Shown here: one piece after another, positions 53,317 through 64,000 of the stretch | Layout of the letters: every line of letters starts with the position of its first letter | Position numbering within the stretch: position 1 is the first letter of the stretch | Assembly (NCBI GenBank): GCA_018806915.1 | Contig: JAGKQI010000090.1 | Coordinates: 1,922,001-1,986,000, forward strand | From: Phytophthora colocasiae | Taxonomy: Eukaryota > Oomycota > Peronosporomycetes > Peronosporales > Peronosporaceae | Length of the DNA: 64,000 nt | Reading direction: 5' to 3' | The notes under the pieces: generated by a model | The model's database searches: none | What the model saw: only the letters and a program-made list of their open reading frames with translations | What the model was told of the DNA's origin: nothing | Program-made: the position numbers and the translations under genes

Positions 53317-54198
53317 ATGCGGACCGACATGGAGGCGGTGGCCTCCTACGCGACCATTTCCATCGATACTGCGCAGCCTCAAGAGGGCGTGGAAAGGGAA
53401 TCAATTATGGCCAAATTTGGCCTTCCGTTCATCTTGGATGTCCCCATTCAGCAACCAGCTCGTCCACCAGCTCAAATCCAGGAAGTTGCGGTCGCCCCAA
53501 TGAAAACCAGTGGCAAGACAACAGCGAAGACGGTGACGGAGCTGACTAAAGAGGAGAAGAAGCGCCGTCGCACGTGCAAATACGAAGGCTGCCACAACTA
53601 CATCGTACACAAGGGACTCTGTTGTCGTCACGGGGTGGGTCCATCGCTGAAAGATCTTTTTAAACTTGTGACTTGACGTCCATCAGCTGTGGACACAAAG
53701 CTTCTCGGTGGTCGTCAACGTGAAGGTGCAACTCACTTTGGCCGTCCGGTCTGCTGTTGCCGTTTGTGATTGCATAGGGAGGCAAGAAGTGCTCGCAGGA
53801 AGGATGCAACACGAGTGCCAAACATCGAGGACTGTGCTGGAAACACGGTGCGTCGCACAAATAATGAACTGCGTCGAGAAATCGTCCTGTATCTTTCGGA
53901 AAACAGTCAACGTGATGCGATATCTGTCTCGTTGGTAGGTGGCTCGGTGGTGTGCAAGGAAGATGGATGCGACAAGAAAGCGAAAGCGCGTGGGTTGTGC
54001 TGGGCACACGGCGGAGGCACCAAGTGCCGAAATTCTGAGTGTATCAAGGTGGCTGTGTCGAATGGATTCTGCTGGGCTCATGGTGGTGGGAAGCGCTGCG
54101 CTCTAAGAGACTGTATCAAACCAGCATATGGACGAACACACAACCTTTGCCAAAAACACTTCACACAGCTTCGGCGCACCAAACACTACGTAGTGTAA
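53317..54198 (+). CDS. 'WRKY19-like' Cys/His zinc-finger protein, three exons
   Basis: My model: join(53317..53634, 53778..53847, 53939..54198), 215 aa, introns 143 and 91 bp. Exon 1 has KFGLPFILDVPIQQP, a Lys/Arg stretch (TKEEKKRRR) and the first unit CKYEGCHNYIVHKGLCCRHG; the first splice restores HGGGKKC and the second HGGSVVC. Five units in total, ending YGRTHNLCQKHFTQLRRTKHYVV. The frame is open well upstream (to 53056), but the ATG at 53317 best fits the family. It is the most complete of the three closely related copies at 47, 50 and 53 kb. Confidence 0.8.
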
Positions 54199-55812
54199 AT
54201 GCATTTGCTGGGAATCCGTCAGTTGAAAGCTGTCGGACGATATCCAACTCCACTTGGCATAATGTTTCGCTGAAAATCTTAAACGATGCTTTGACTCATG
54301 AATCGGACAGTTTAACTGATCAGCAAGTGCTGGCGGATCGACTACGCACTTTGGTTCGGATTGGCAGTGTCACTGTCTCAGTAGAAGCGAGCATTTCGTG
54401 CTAAAGCAGATAGCCAGACGCGGAAGTAGAGCGTCTCCCAAGAAACGAAAACGTCCAAGAAAAAAAAAACTGACGAGAGATTTGAATTCGAGAAGACCGT
54501 CATTCGCTCAGACAATTTTACGTCAAAGGAATCCTACTGATTGTGCCTTTAATCCTTGGCTATATCGACGATGTGAACAATCTTCTTGGGAGAAATTAAT
54601 CGCCTGGAATTATCTGGTACGTAGCCGTCCCACAGAAGTGGACCTTTTGTCTCGGTTAGCCCGTCACATAACAGAGCACAACTGTTCGTCATGTCATTCA
54701 GGCTGATCCAAAACGTTTGGTAACATTACGGAGCCGCATCTCATCTCCAGTCAATTTGATCCTTATATTCAAGACCCAAATACCTGAAACATCGCTCACT
54801 CAATGTGTTTCAACCAGGGGATAGCAGAAGTAGAAGATCACCGGTAATTAATTGTCCGCTCAAATGAACTGGGCATCCGTAAATTTCTGGCTGGTGAAGG
54901 CATTTTCTCTCAATTCAGGTTCAACTTTACACGACATAAAACATCATTTATGGCCGCGTAAGGATATTGTATAACGCCGCTGGAGGATAGTCAGATGAGA
55001 GTCTCCCATTAAAATCCCATTCTATCTGATAACCTCACCCAATTTCAGCCTTGCATTGATAACGAGATAAACGTGCAAATGGACTTGAGCCAGAGAGAAG
55101 CATTTATCCGGCAGTGAGCAGGAACAAAGTGAGGGCGTGCCACAGGAAGTTGGTCGGAACTCTTTGAAGCGAAAAGCATCCATTCATCATACCACCACAG
55201 CCGCCAGTTTTCGTCGTAGCTCGAGATGGAAATATCAGTTATTTGCTGGCTGGATTCGATCCGCAATGGGTCATACAGTGTTATAGCCAACTACAGTCGC
55301 GATTCGGCATCCAATAGTAACGAAAATCTGAATCTTGTATCTCACGCCGATATCTCCATTTGCTCGTCAAAGTGCTCCAACTAGCTTCTGTTGAACAGGA
55401 TCTTGCTCGATATATGTTATGCTAAAACACGTATCGCGAGTCACCTTACTACCCAAAATGCCTCAACTGCTCGCGTCGGTGATGGTGGTTAAAACTTGGT
55501 ATGAGGAATTCATGAAGAGTCCAAAGAGAAACGACTTAACGTTACAGATACAGTCACTTAGAGGCAGACAACCTGATGTGAGGAGAACTCACCCTGATTC
55601 ATGGGAGATGTCCGTTTTCTCTATTCTGGTGGTGCCAACGCTTAAAAGACTAGCAATCTCTGCGTGGTTTACTGCTCAACGGACGCTCTTATAGTAAGGT
55701 TTCAGGCCTACGCGACGTTACTGACAGACGATGTATTTGTTTGTAGATCGTTTTGCTCTTCGAGTTCTATAAACATTCGACAACGCTACGTGCAGTTTCA
55801 GGAACACTAAAA
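54199..55812. other. Intergenic stretch with no recognised gene
   Basis: The first about 180 bp repeat the 3' flank of the zinc-finger gene copy at 49.6-49.8 kb. Beyond that, frames at 54398-54706 and 55419-55694 have no motif that I recognise; they could be remnants of a retroelement. Confidence 0.35.
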
Positions 55813-56635
55813 TCAGAGATGAGGTATCTCCTTCCCTTGTTTTAGCTGCTCGTGGTGTCTGACGCAGTAATTGTGTGTCCGTTCATATGCAGCCTTCTTG
55901 CAACCGCTATACGCACAGCGTTTCCCACCGCCGTGTGCCCAACAGCAGCCATTGGACACAGCCACTTTAGTGCAGTGGGAAGTGGAGCACTTGGTACCTC
56001 CTCCATGCGCCCAGCATAACCCGCGGGACTTCCCTCGACGCTGACAGCCTTCGACAAAGCACTTCACCGAGCCGCCTACAAGAAGATAAAGGTCAGTTTT
56101 GATGAAACTACAATTCCTAGAGGAAATCTCACCATGGCGCCAACAGAGCCCTGCGTTCTTTGCACTGGATTGGCAATCCGCAAAGGAACACTTCTTACCT
56201 CCCTACAGTCAAAACGTGAACTAAGTATTTGGGTGTTGTGCTATACCATTCAGATGCAAAATCTTACGCCGTGTCGGAAGCAGAGGCCCTTGTTGATGAT
56301 GTATTTCCCACATCCGACGACTTTGCACTCACGCGAGCGTCTCTTCTCCTCGTAGCTGAGTGTCTTTCTCTCTTTTGACTTACTCGAGGTATCCTTGTCA
56401 GCGGTCCGCTTAGCGCTGACTCAGCGGATACATTTGCTGGTGTCGACTGGTTTGTACCGTTATCTGTGGGCGAACTGCTCCAAGTGGCTTGTTCCGACTG
56501 CCTGGGATTAATCAACCTCTGAGACTCTGACGACACGGTCTCAACTGCGTTCATTATGAAGCCTAGGGACCCCTTGATGTTGGTGCCACTGCTGGGCCAC
56601 GCAGCGTCCAATGTGTTGACTGGTAAGCTCAACAT
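55813..56635 (-). pseudogene. 'WRKY19-like' zinc-finger gene, divergent, frame broken in exon 1
   Basis: Exon 3 (55813-56075) and exon 2 (56133-56202, 70 bp) splice in frame and give four good units ending THNYCVRHHEQLK. Exon 1 ends at 56268 with GKYIINKGLCFRHGG, preceded by a basic stretch (SYEEKRRSRECK). The N-terminal frame from the ATG at 56635, which contains the family-like GSLGFIMN, is one frame off and must shift near 56410 to join. Unless a very short intron or an assembly error is involved, the gene is disrupted. It is the most diverged family member here. Confidence 0.6.
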
Positions 56636-57003
56636 GGCTGGATTGACAGAAGAGCGTGTGTTTGGTGGTGCGAAATGATAAATAGATCCACCCCACGCTG
56701 GACCAGTGGACCAGAGACGACGTGGTCGAAATAACCGCCCGCAATATGCTGAAAGGACAGGAATGCACCCATCGGTGTCTGAACTATTGGGTTCAACTCG
56801 ACTTACAGATACAAAACGTGATTTATCTATACGTTTGGGGTTAGCTAAGATTCATCTAACAGCTCGGCGTTTGGTGGCCACATTGGCGCATGGTATTCAG
56901 CTCACTTTATGTTACCATATCATTGCAAGGATTCAAGTGTTTTTGCGTACCGGTACTAAAACTCTCTACTCAACGGGTTATACATGTACTGTACACGTTT
57001 AAC
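56636..57003. other. Intergenic stretch with no recognised gene
   Basis: No gene recognised. It ends at TTAA (57000-57003), proposed as the left boundary of a second PiggyBac-like element. Confidence 0.35.
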
Positions 57004-57681
57004 CCCTCGTCTCCCAACGTCATAAGATATGACATAAACTACGTCGTATCTTATGACGTACTATGCGGGTTTGGCTCGAAAAGCTACTAATACTTTAATC
57101 AAGTCATTTTAAAAAATTAGGTCAAACAGATTTTTGCTGAACGTCCAGAAATAGGGGGTGCGCGGGAAATGTAGGGGAGGGGGGTCAGTTTTGGGAATCA
57201 CGGTGCTCGCGAACCGTTCATTCCAAGTTTGCCGGATGGCGCGCATCCGCTCCAGTCGTCAACGAAAGGCCGCCGCTACTGCCGCTGCCGCAGCCACCGC
57301 GAGAGACATCGACTTCGGTCACTTCTGGCGTCAGATCCGCTCTGCTGGTTGGACAGCCAAGAAACCTAGCGGCCTGCAGAACGAGTGGAGCTATACAAGC
57401 CCGGATGGCACCAATGTGCTGATTGGCGAGGATGCCGTTGTGAAATTTGCTGTGGAGTCTGGCATTTTAGATGGAACCCCCCGATAGTGACGTCGACGAA
57501 GATGCTCGGAGTCCAGTCAGCTCAGATGAGCAGGTTACAGTTCGCAAATTGACACCAGTGTCAAACTATCGCAGGGTACACCATATCAAACCTGTTGGGT
57601 ACATCAAGTGACTCAGATACCTCGTTATCCCGGTCGGCGGTCTCGCGAGCATTTGATTTGCCCTCAGAAGACCTTTTACTG
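57004..57681 (+). pseudogene. PiggyBac-like element, 5' part, interrupted by a Copia insertion
   Basis: After TTAA at 57000-57003 the sequence begins CCCCTCGTCTCCCAACGTC, similar in style to the end of the complete PiggyBac at 41974. A 12-bp inverted repeat (CGTCATAAGATA / TATCTTATGACG) follows at 57019-57059. A frame from an ATG at 57158 or 57236 encodes a basic Ala/Arg stretch and then FWRQIRSAGWTAKKPSGLQNEWSYTSP, a Trp-rich segment that I associate with N termini of oomycete PiggyBac-like proteins. It stops at 57487; acidic/Ser-rich codons continue in other frames to 57681, so there is either an intron or decay. The right portion resumes at 63569. Confidence 0.5.
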
Positions 57682-57929
57682 TGTTATGAAGTCGCTCTCT
57701 TCCTGAACAAAACCTTTATTCAGGGCTTATCCTCTTGACTTCCTCTGTGCTCTCCTGCGCAGATTCGACTCTGAGGTTGGTAACCAACCTCTCCTTCCTA
57801 ACATGCACGATAGTCGCTCGCAGCTCCTGTAGATCTTGTTCAATCCCCTTCGCAGCTCTCACCAGCCTCGGTTGACACTGCATCGTCATTCTCGCTACCA
57901 GCAACCTCAAAATGAGCAGGGTTGCAACA
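57682..57929 (-). repeat. LTR (3' LTR of the Copia element)
   Basis: 248 bp, TGTTATG...GCAACA, differing from the LTR at 63321-63568 at only three positions that I can see, all near the right end (57908-57920). Confidence 0.9.
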
Positions 57930-60900
57930 CGCCGCCCTCCGAAGACAATTCTGCTTCGGAATCCTCACTTCCCTGGTTCATATGCCTCACCGAATGCAGC
58001 TCGGCGTAACTCCCGTGGTGTAGCTTGCACATCAGGGCACATATTAATCATCTTCGTCAGCTGGCTAATTTTCATCGAGTTCAGCGGTTTAGTGAATTGG
58101 TCCACAGGATTTTCGCCTCCATCCACCCTCCGTAACTTCACAGCTCCCTGTGCAGATTGTTCTCGCACGTAGTGATATCTTAGCTCAATATGTCGCGTCT
58201 TTCGGCTATAGGATGATCTGCTAGTGCCAACGCCGCTTGATTGTCAACACCCAAATCAAACTTCACAAGGTGATTAGGCACGATCTCCAGCAAAATATTG
58301 GTCAAAGCTCGTCCTTCTTGGCACGCTTCACAAGAGGCTACGGCTGTACTTTGAGCCACCACACTCTGCCGACGTGCTGCCCAAGCAACAGGTCCTCCAG
58401 CGACCACCATGACGTATCCGTAATGCTCTTACGGGTATCTGGACAATTTCCCCAGTCGGCGTCACAAAATCCATCGATTTTTATCGTCTTCTCGCCACCT
58501 TGTTTCCCAAAGTAGATGCCTCGTTCTTGTGTTGCTGCGAGATACCGAAGCACTCTTTTTACTGCTCCTTTATTTGGTTTCTCGGTAAATCTGCTCAAAT
58601 ACCCAACACAATAAGCCAAGTCAGGACGTGTACTCATAGCGAGGTACATTAGTGACCCAATAGCAGCTCGATAGGAAATCCCGGGCTCTTCGTCTCCGTC
58701 AACAGCACTCTTCAGCTTCAAGTTCGTCTCCATAGGTGACCGGCTACCATGCGCACTCCCAAATCCAAATCGCTCGAGAACTTCCTTTGCGTATTTTGAC
58801 TGGTGGAGAAACATCCCATGTTCATCATCCTCTACCTGAATACCCAAGTAGTTGTGTAACCGTCCTTGGTCCTTAATCCCGTAGCTCTGGTTCAGTTCCT
58901 CAAAGAACTTTTTCTTCCAGTCCTCATCGTTTGTCCCACACACCAAGTCATCAACGTACACGAGAAGAATCGCGGCAACTCCGTCCTTCCTGTACGAGTA
59001 CAGACATGGCTCCGTAGTACTCTGTTGTCATCCACGCTCTGTCAGCCAAGTGTGCAGTTCATCATTCCATTCTTTGCCACTTTGGTGCAGTCCATACAGT
59101 GCATTTTTCACCTTGTACACCCACCCTTTGTCAAAAGGGAATCCTGCAATTCTCCGAATGTAGTGAACTATCTGAACTATCTTGAGCTTCGCGTTCAAGT
59201 ATGCCGCTCATGGACTCGATCTTTGTTTTGCTCGGACAGTACTGCCACGTACGCGAGAGCAGCAAATACAGCAAATCCCATGTCGTCCAACTCGCTTGGC
59301 GTCTCCGGCACGTCAACTTCGACAAGACCAGTCTTCCGTTCATGTTCAGCAGGAGGTTCTGAGCTCTGGTTTTCTTCTGTAACTTCGAACACTATATATT
59401 CTCCGTCGGAGGTTCTCGTCTTAGCCAACTCGCTTCGGAGGTTCTCGTCTTAGCCAACTCGCTTCTCGCTGCACCTCATCATCTCTCTTGGGGCTTGTCG
59501 TCGTCGTACTTTGTTCCGGTATTTCACCTTTACGCCCCCCTACGACTGGTGAGTCGTAATCAGCTCTTCCTTATGTAGTTTGATCCGGATATTGTTCTCT
59601 CGCCCACTCAACGACAGCCTTGTCAAATGTATCAGCTTCATGTCTGTCTCGGTAGAGAATTTTCTCGTTGACAGAGACTTGTCCTCCAAACTGTACAGAA
59701 TCCTCACTGGGTAGTACACCTTACACCCAAGTTGTCCCTCTCGAAAACCCAGTACAAATCCCACCCGGCAATTGTCAGCAAACTTACGTCTTGCCGCTCC
59801 GACCTTGGTGTGCACGTAAGCCAGTGCCCCAAACTTTCTCAAGTGGTGAATGTCCGGTGTTCTCTCCCACATCGCCACGTAAAGAATGCCTTCTATCGCA
59901 CTCGAATACGATCTGTTCTTGATATATGCCGCGTAATACAACGCATCTACCCAGAACGAAGTAGGAAATCCAGACTCCTTCATCATTGATTTCATCATCC
60001 CGGCGAGTCTGGTGACTTCTTTCAACCATGTTCAGCCGCGAGGTATTGGGTGGAGTCGCCGTGTGCGTTATTCCTTGAGATCGGTACCAGTCTACGATCT
60101 CTTCGTTAGTAAAGTCCCCCCCCCCTTCAATCGGAAAAGATCTCCTTCACTCGGTCTTGTGGCCACTGCCTGTATGCCCACGACACGTATCTCTTCATCA
60201 GCACATTTATCTCTTGTGTCAGTTTCGCCTTAACGGGATACACGGTCAAATAGCGGGTATGCGCGTCCATAATGACCAGTACTGCTCTAAAGCGAGTACA
60301 ATTGTAATTCTTCGGTGAAAAAAAAAGATCAGCAAATACTAGTTGGTTCCTCTTCTTGATGCCACGGTCAAGCTGCTTCATCGGTGTTTTCGCTCTCTGT
60401 TTTCCGAGCTGACACGCCTCACACATGTCAAACTGCCACTTGCGCAGTGTCATGCCTTTCACCATACATTCATCCGCCATTTTCTTGACGAATTGTGGGC
60501 ACAGATGACCTAAACGATCATGCCACGTCTTCAAATCTGCAACGCCATCGCTCAGCGCAAAATTAACCACACTGCCAGGCTCGCCATCCAGATCAGCATC
60601 TGCAGAAAGTTGTTCTTGGCTTCGAAGATCCACAGACCTGAACGATGTATATCCGCCTTCTGTGCACACACGCCGTTCTTACTCAGCGAATAGCGTCTCT
60701 TAGCGTTGTCATACGCCACGTCAAAGCCTTGCTCATGTGTCTTGGACTGGGATAGCAGGTTCTGATGCTCTGGGGAGAAAAATACGTTCTCCAGTCGGAG
60801 CAAAACGACCTCCTCGTCCACCTTAACCCACAAGTCCACAGTATCGACTCCAACAGGTACTGCAGAGCCACTATACCCTCGTACAATCGCTCGCTGTTGC

Positions 60901-61137
60901 TCAGCGGCTGAAAGGTCTCGATACGTGACAAAGTACCGTTTGTCTCCTACAAGGTGTCGATTGGCGGCACAGTCGAAGATCCATCACCCAGACGAGTACT
61001 CTGGTTGATTCTTCTCATCGACGGCTAAAGTTGATTCCTGGTCTTCGTTTGATCCTCAAGCCTCGTCCGTAGCACAAACACTCCGCTTACGGTGATTAGC
61101 CTTCTCCATCATACTTTTGCTAGCATTTGGACAGTTC

Positions 61138-62462
61138 TGTGTGAATCGAACGAGGATCTTTCCCGGAGAGGCGACATCAGCCACGAAGCCGAAACAAGCG
61201 ACAGGGGGGACCTGTGATGCCCAGATCTGAGTCGAATCAGACAAAGGTACGATGGGTCCCGCCGAGGAACAGGCAACAGAGACACCTGCGGAAGGTCTAG
61301 TGGAGCGGTGTTCGTTGGTGATCCGAGTCCTACCGGGTGGAAGAATGGGGAGATCAAGGGTGTTCTCGCGCGATCGGCGATGGCGGGGTCCCAAGTGAGC
61401 ACGATCGGCTCCCTCCGGCGCCCTGAAGCCTTCTAACAACATGATCCTGATTCCCCGGGCGGCGACGAAGCGGGATCACGTAGTGATCCTCTCCCGTTTA
61501 AGTACGAGATCAGCTCCGGATCAAGCTCAGCCCCAGGCCCGACGCAGACCCTTCTGGTGGCCTGATCCGGATTCTCCGAACGACTACCAAGCGGGATCAG
61601 GCAGCGATCACCTCCCCGACTAAGTGCGAGATCAAGTCCCGATTAAGTGCGAGATCAAGTCCCGATTAAGTGCGAGATCAGTCCCGATTAAATGCGAGAT
61701 CAAGTCCCGATTAAGTACGAAATCGGCTCACGATCAGGGTTAGGGGAACCAAGCTAGGGATCAGCTATGTAGCCAGTGTCATGTGATCGTAGGATAGTAA
61801 ATCAGGATGGGATTAGTAGGCATAGGGATAACCATAAACAGAATCGAATTTGCCCTGAACCACTCAAGTGTCTTCGCTACGCCTGGAACCGGGAACTACA
61901 TTGGCCCTACAAGCGTCAAGAAGGTAAGGAAACGTGACCTAGTATAGCGGTTAAGTCTGGATAATATATTGGCCAGCTTTGCCCTATCTAGTAAACTATC
62001 CTTTAAGTGCATACATCGGATCGGAAGGAATTGGTTGTTTGGCCTAACGATTCCGTCGAATCTCGCCCCCTCAAGACCCCCGCTATCGGAAGCGGCAAAC
62101 AACGGAAAGGAAGGGACTAGATCCCAAATATTGGACCATTGGAAGACCTGGATCAAGGACCAGGCACCCGGATCAAGGCTCGAGGACTCGCCTACGACCG
62201 GGATCAAGTACCCCGAGGTGGAGTGAAGAACTTCCACGCTACCTCAAACCCCTGCGTCCCACAAGACCTTCTTCCGACCTTCAAGACATCTTCAGAAGTC
62301 ACCTGGAAGAGCGTAACCCGCCTACCGACGGGTACACGAGGTGAATACTACACACAGCTAGATCACGGGTCATCGGGGGACCCCCTCCGTTAGTCGGTGT
62401 CTGGGCGCAAGTGGTGATCGGGACCTGCCTTAACGAGATTTTGGCAGATCCGCTCCACCACA
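61138..62462. mobile_element. Solo-LTR-like insertion inside the Copia element
   Basis: 1325 bp with TG...CA ends (TGTGTGAATCG ... CTCCACCACA) and a 4-bp flanking duplication GTTC (61134-61137 and 62463-62466). It interrupts the Copia gag zinc-knuckle region. No retroelement protein is encoded, which fits a solo LTR of a larger (perhaps Gypsy-type) element. The interior contains about 23-bp tandem units, variants of GTCCCGATTAAGTGCGAGAT, at about 61620-61735. Assignment is from ends and target duplication only. Confidence 0.5.
61620..61735. repeat. Short tandem repeat, about 23-bp unit
   Basis: Four to five imperfect copies of a unit containing GATTAAGTGCGAGATCA with AGTCCC between them. Looser related words (AAGTACGAGATCAG near 61500, AAGTACGAAATCGG near 61715) extend the pattern. 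Confidence 0.75.
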
Positions 62463-63320
62463 GTTCTTCTTGATATGTCCCGGCTGATGGCATCCATAGC
62501 AGTTTCTTTCGCCGCGATCTCGGTAGTGTTGCTGGGCTCTCTCTCGGCGCTTTCCATTTTTTTCCACCACTAGAGTCCCCAGAAGTATCTCCACAAGTGT
62601 TGTCTTTACTCGCAGCATTAGACCCACTGCGTGATGCATCTCCAGACCCACTGTTGGCTTGCTCGTTTTGGCTGTGAATTGTGCGGTTGGAGGCCGTTTC
62701 CCTCCTTTTCCACCTCGTTGGTCTCCTTGGTTCTGGTCTCGGGTGTTCGGCATCCTATCAACTTGAGAGTTCCTGTCTAAGGTGAGGATTATCGCCCTAG
62801 CTTCTTCAGGAGTACTTAGTGTCTGCATTCCTCCTTGGAACATCAGCGTCTGTAACTGCTGGTAGTAGTGAAACTGCGAAATCGACCGGATCATTAGATC
62901 AACCATCCAAACGTCGCTCAAATCCGGGTCCAACGCCGCTAGCTACTCTCGCAGAGACATCATATATGACAGGTGATTCTCGACATCAGCTCCTGGACGA
63001 CATGACGCAATCTCCAGTTTGTTGCGCAGCGTTCATTGCGTGTACAGCCGTGTCGTGGGATTTTCCTGTCCTTCGAGTCAACTGGTCTTGCCGAGCCAGT
63101 ATGTCGCCAACTACGATACTTTTATCGCAGATAGCATTCATGGGCCATTCGTTCTCCTCGACTTGGTAGCACATGAGATATCGACTCATCTGGCGCTTGT
63201 ACAGTTGCCAGTCCCGCCCATTCCAATTCACAGGACACCCCTCCTGATTCCACTCCACATCCGGAGGTCTTCCTGACGATGCTGAATTCGTTGCCATCCG
63301 AGTCTTTGGGCTCATAACCC

Positions 63321-63568
63321 TGTTATGAAGTCGCTCTCTTCCTGAACAAAACCTTTATTCAGGGCTTATCCTCTTGACTTCCTCTGTGCTCTCCTGCGCA
63401 GATTCGACTCTGAGGTTGGTAACCAACCTCTCCTTCCTAACATGCACGATAGTCGCTCGCAGCTCCTGTAGATCTTGTTCAATCCCCTTCGCAGCTCTCA
63501 CCAGCCTCGGTTGACACTGCATCGTCATTCTCGCTACCAGCAACCTGAAAACGAGCAGAGTTGCAACA
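63321..63568 (-). repeat. LTR (5' LTR of the Copia element)
   Basis: 248 bp, partner of 57682-57929. It lies upstream in transcription of the Copia genes, with the primer-binding site adjoining at 63308-63320. Confidence 0.9.
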
Positions 63569-64000
63569 TACGGGACGCTTCGCAACTCGAAGAAGCCGCT
63601 GTTGGGTTGCAGTTATTGTCGGGTGCATCCGGAGGAGAGCGCGATGCCGAAGCAGACCACGAACTTCCCTGTGACGAACGCAGACCAGCGCGCAGGCGAC
63701 AGCGTGACAATGTGGAGGACGTCAACATTGTGCCGGACAACGAGGGCTCAAGTGTGTTCGAGAGTCTCAGTTCTGATGAGAGCGACTGTTTTGCCTATGA
63801 AGATGCTGATGAATCCATTGTTCAAGGAGATGACGATAGCGACGATGTTATCTCCGACGGCGATGCCGTCGCAATAGATGAGGCGTTCATCGCCTCTCTA
63901 CAGTTGGATAGTGATGAGCCGGATCGCAGCAGCCTACAGCAGCGCCAAGAAGCCTTGCGAGCAATGAAGTGGACGGTCACCTCGTCCTTTGAACTGAAAG
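63569..64000 (+). pseudogene. PiggyBac-like gene, continuation beyond the Copia insertion and window
   Basis: From about 63572 a long acidic frame (DASQLEEAAVGLQ... then Asp/Ser/Glu-rich) stays open to the window end, finishing ALRAMKWTVTSSFELK. Acidic N-terminal regions followed by such a segment precede the catalytic domain in the PiggyBac gene at 42327-46230 type elements. The frame reads naturally from FDLPSEDLL just left of the Copia insertion at 57681, so the two pieces were one gene. The catalytic part would lie to the right of the window. Confidence 0.5.

Larger units (their letters stand above)
57965..63297 (-). pseudogene. Copia gag-pol, frameshifted
   Basis: From the right: gag (ATG about 63297, frame to 62986, then 62933-62430) with the zinc knuckle CYGCHQPGHIKKNC near 62480. 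After the 61138-62462 insertion the knuckle region resumes (NCPNASKSMMEK). A protease-like WIFDCAANRHL lies near 60970. Integrase has the HHCC zinc motif (WHDRLGH, CEACQLGKQ; 60669-60127) and a C-terminal part at 60025-59540. Reverse transcriptase has YVDDLV at 58958 and CDADWGNCPDTRKS. RNase H (58410-57965) has STAVASCEA and SRHIELRYHYVRE-like residues. Stops near 61060 and 60990 and several frame changes show it is no longer coding-competent despite the similar LTRs. Confidence 0.8.
57682..63568 (-). mobile_element. Ty1/Copia LTR retrotransposon with nested insertion
   Basis: Two near-identical 248-bp LTRs enclose gag-pol in Copia order on the minus strand. Five bases before the element read TACTG and five after read TACGG, an imperfect target duplication. 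Next to the right LTR, 63308-63320 reads GGGCTCATAACCC, matching the anticodon stem-loop of initiator tRNA-Met, so the primer-binding site is of the half-tRNA Copia type. A 1.3-kb solo-LTR-like insertion sits between zinc knuckle and protease. A 31-bp tandem duplication lies at about 59406-59467. Confidence 0.9.

Noticed and set aside
61620..61735. CRISPR-like array from the 23-bp repeats
   Set aside because: The repeats abut without unique spacers, lie in a eukaryotic transposon, and no cas gene is present.

Overview
The window looks like nuclear DNA of an oomycete, most likely Phytophthora or a close relative. Three things point there: protein-coding introns of about 60-70 bp with GT...AG ends, runs of compact genes broken by nested DNA transposons and LTR elements, and a local expansion of the Cys/His-rich 'WRKY19-like' zinc-finger family. 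I cannot name the species.

Layout. 1-2.4 kb holds ordinary genes: a Ctr copper transporter cut by the window edge and a GPI-anchored GH72 glucanosyltransferase. 3.4-8.1 kb is a decayed Mutator-like element with FAR1-like, MULE, SWIM and Ulp1-like protease parts. 9.1-11.1 kb is a MITE and a secreted 5'-nucleotidase-like phosphatase. 11.3-14.1 kb is a relict isocyanide synthase-dioxygenase gene carrying a hAT element that itself carries a PIF/Harbinger-like element. 14.3-16.7 kb is a Copia relic. 17.2-20.9 kb is a near-perfect palindrome of a MULE fragment. 21.3-22.1 kb is another MULE fragment and 22.5-23.1 kb a degenerate repeat array.

23.5-38.6 kb is the main region: an inverted duplication with arms of about 5.9 kb around a spacer of about 3.2 kb. 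Each arm has a divergent pair of zinc-finger genes and one fused isocyanide synthase (DIT1/PvcA type) plus Fe(II)/2-oxoglutarate dioxygenase (TauD/PvcB type) gene. The left copy is broken by two small deletions and the right copy is intact. The spacer carries a third, intact synthase whose N-terminal half is divergent but whose dioxygenase half is almost identical to the arm copies, which suggests gene conversion. With the 11-14 kb relict there are four copies. The predicted chemistry is conversion of an amino acid (substrate unknown) to an isonitrile, then oxidation by the fused dioxygenase.

40-56.6 kb has six more zinc-finger genes, three of them damaged, with a complete PiggyBac-type element (41974-46506, flanked by TTAA) among them. 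57.0 kb to the end is a second PiggyBac-like gene split by a Copia element with 248-bp LTRs (57682-63568), which itself contains a solo-LTR-like insertion. Gene models with introns were built by eye from splice sites and reading frame; no database search was possible.
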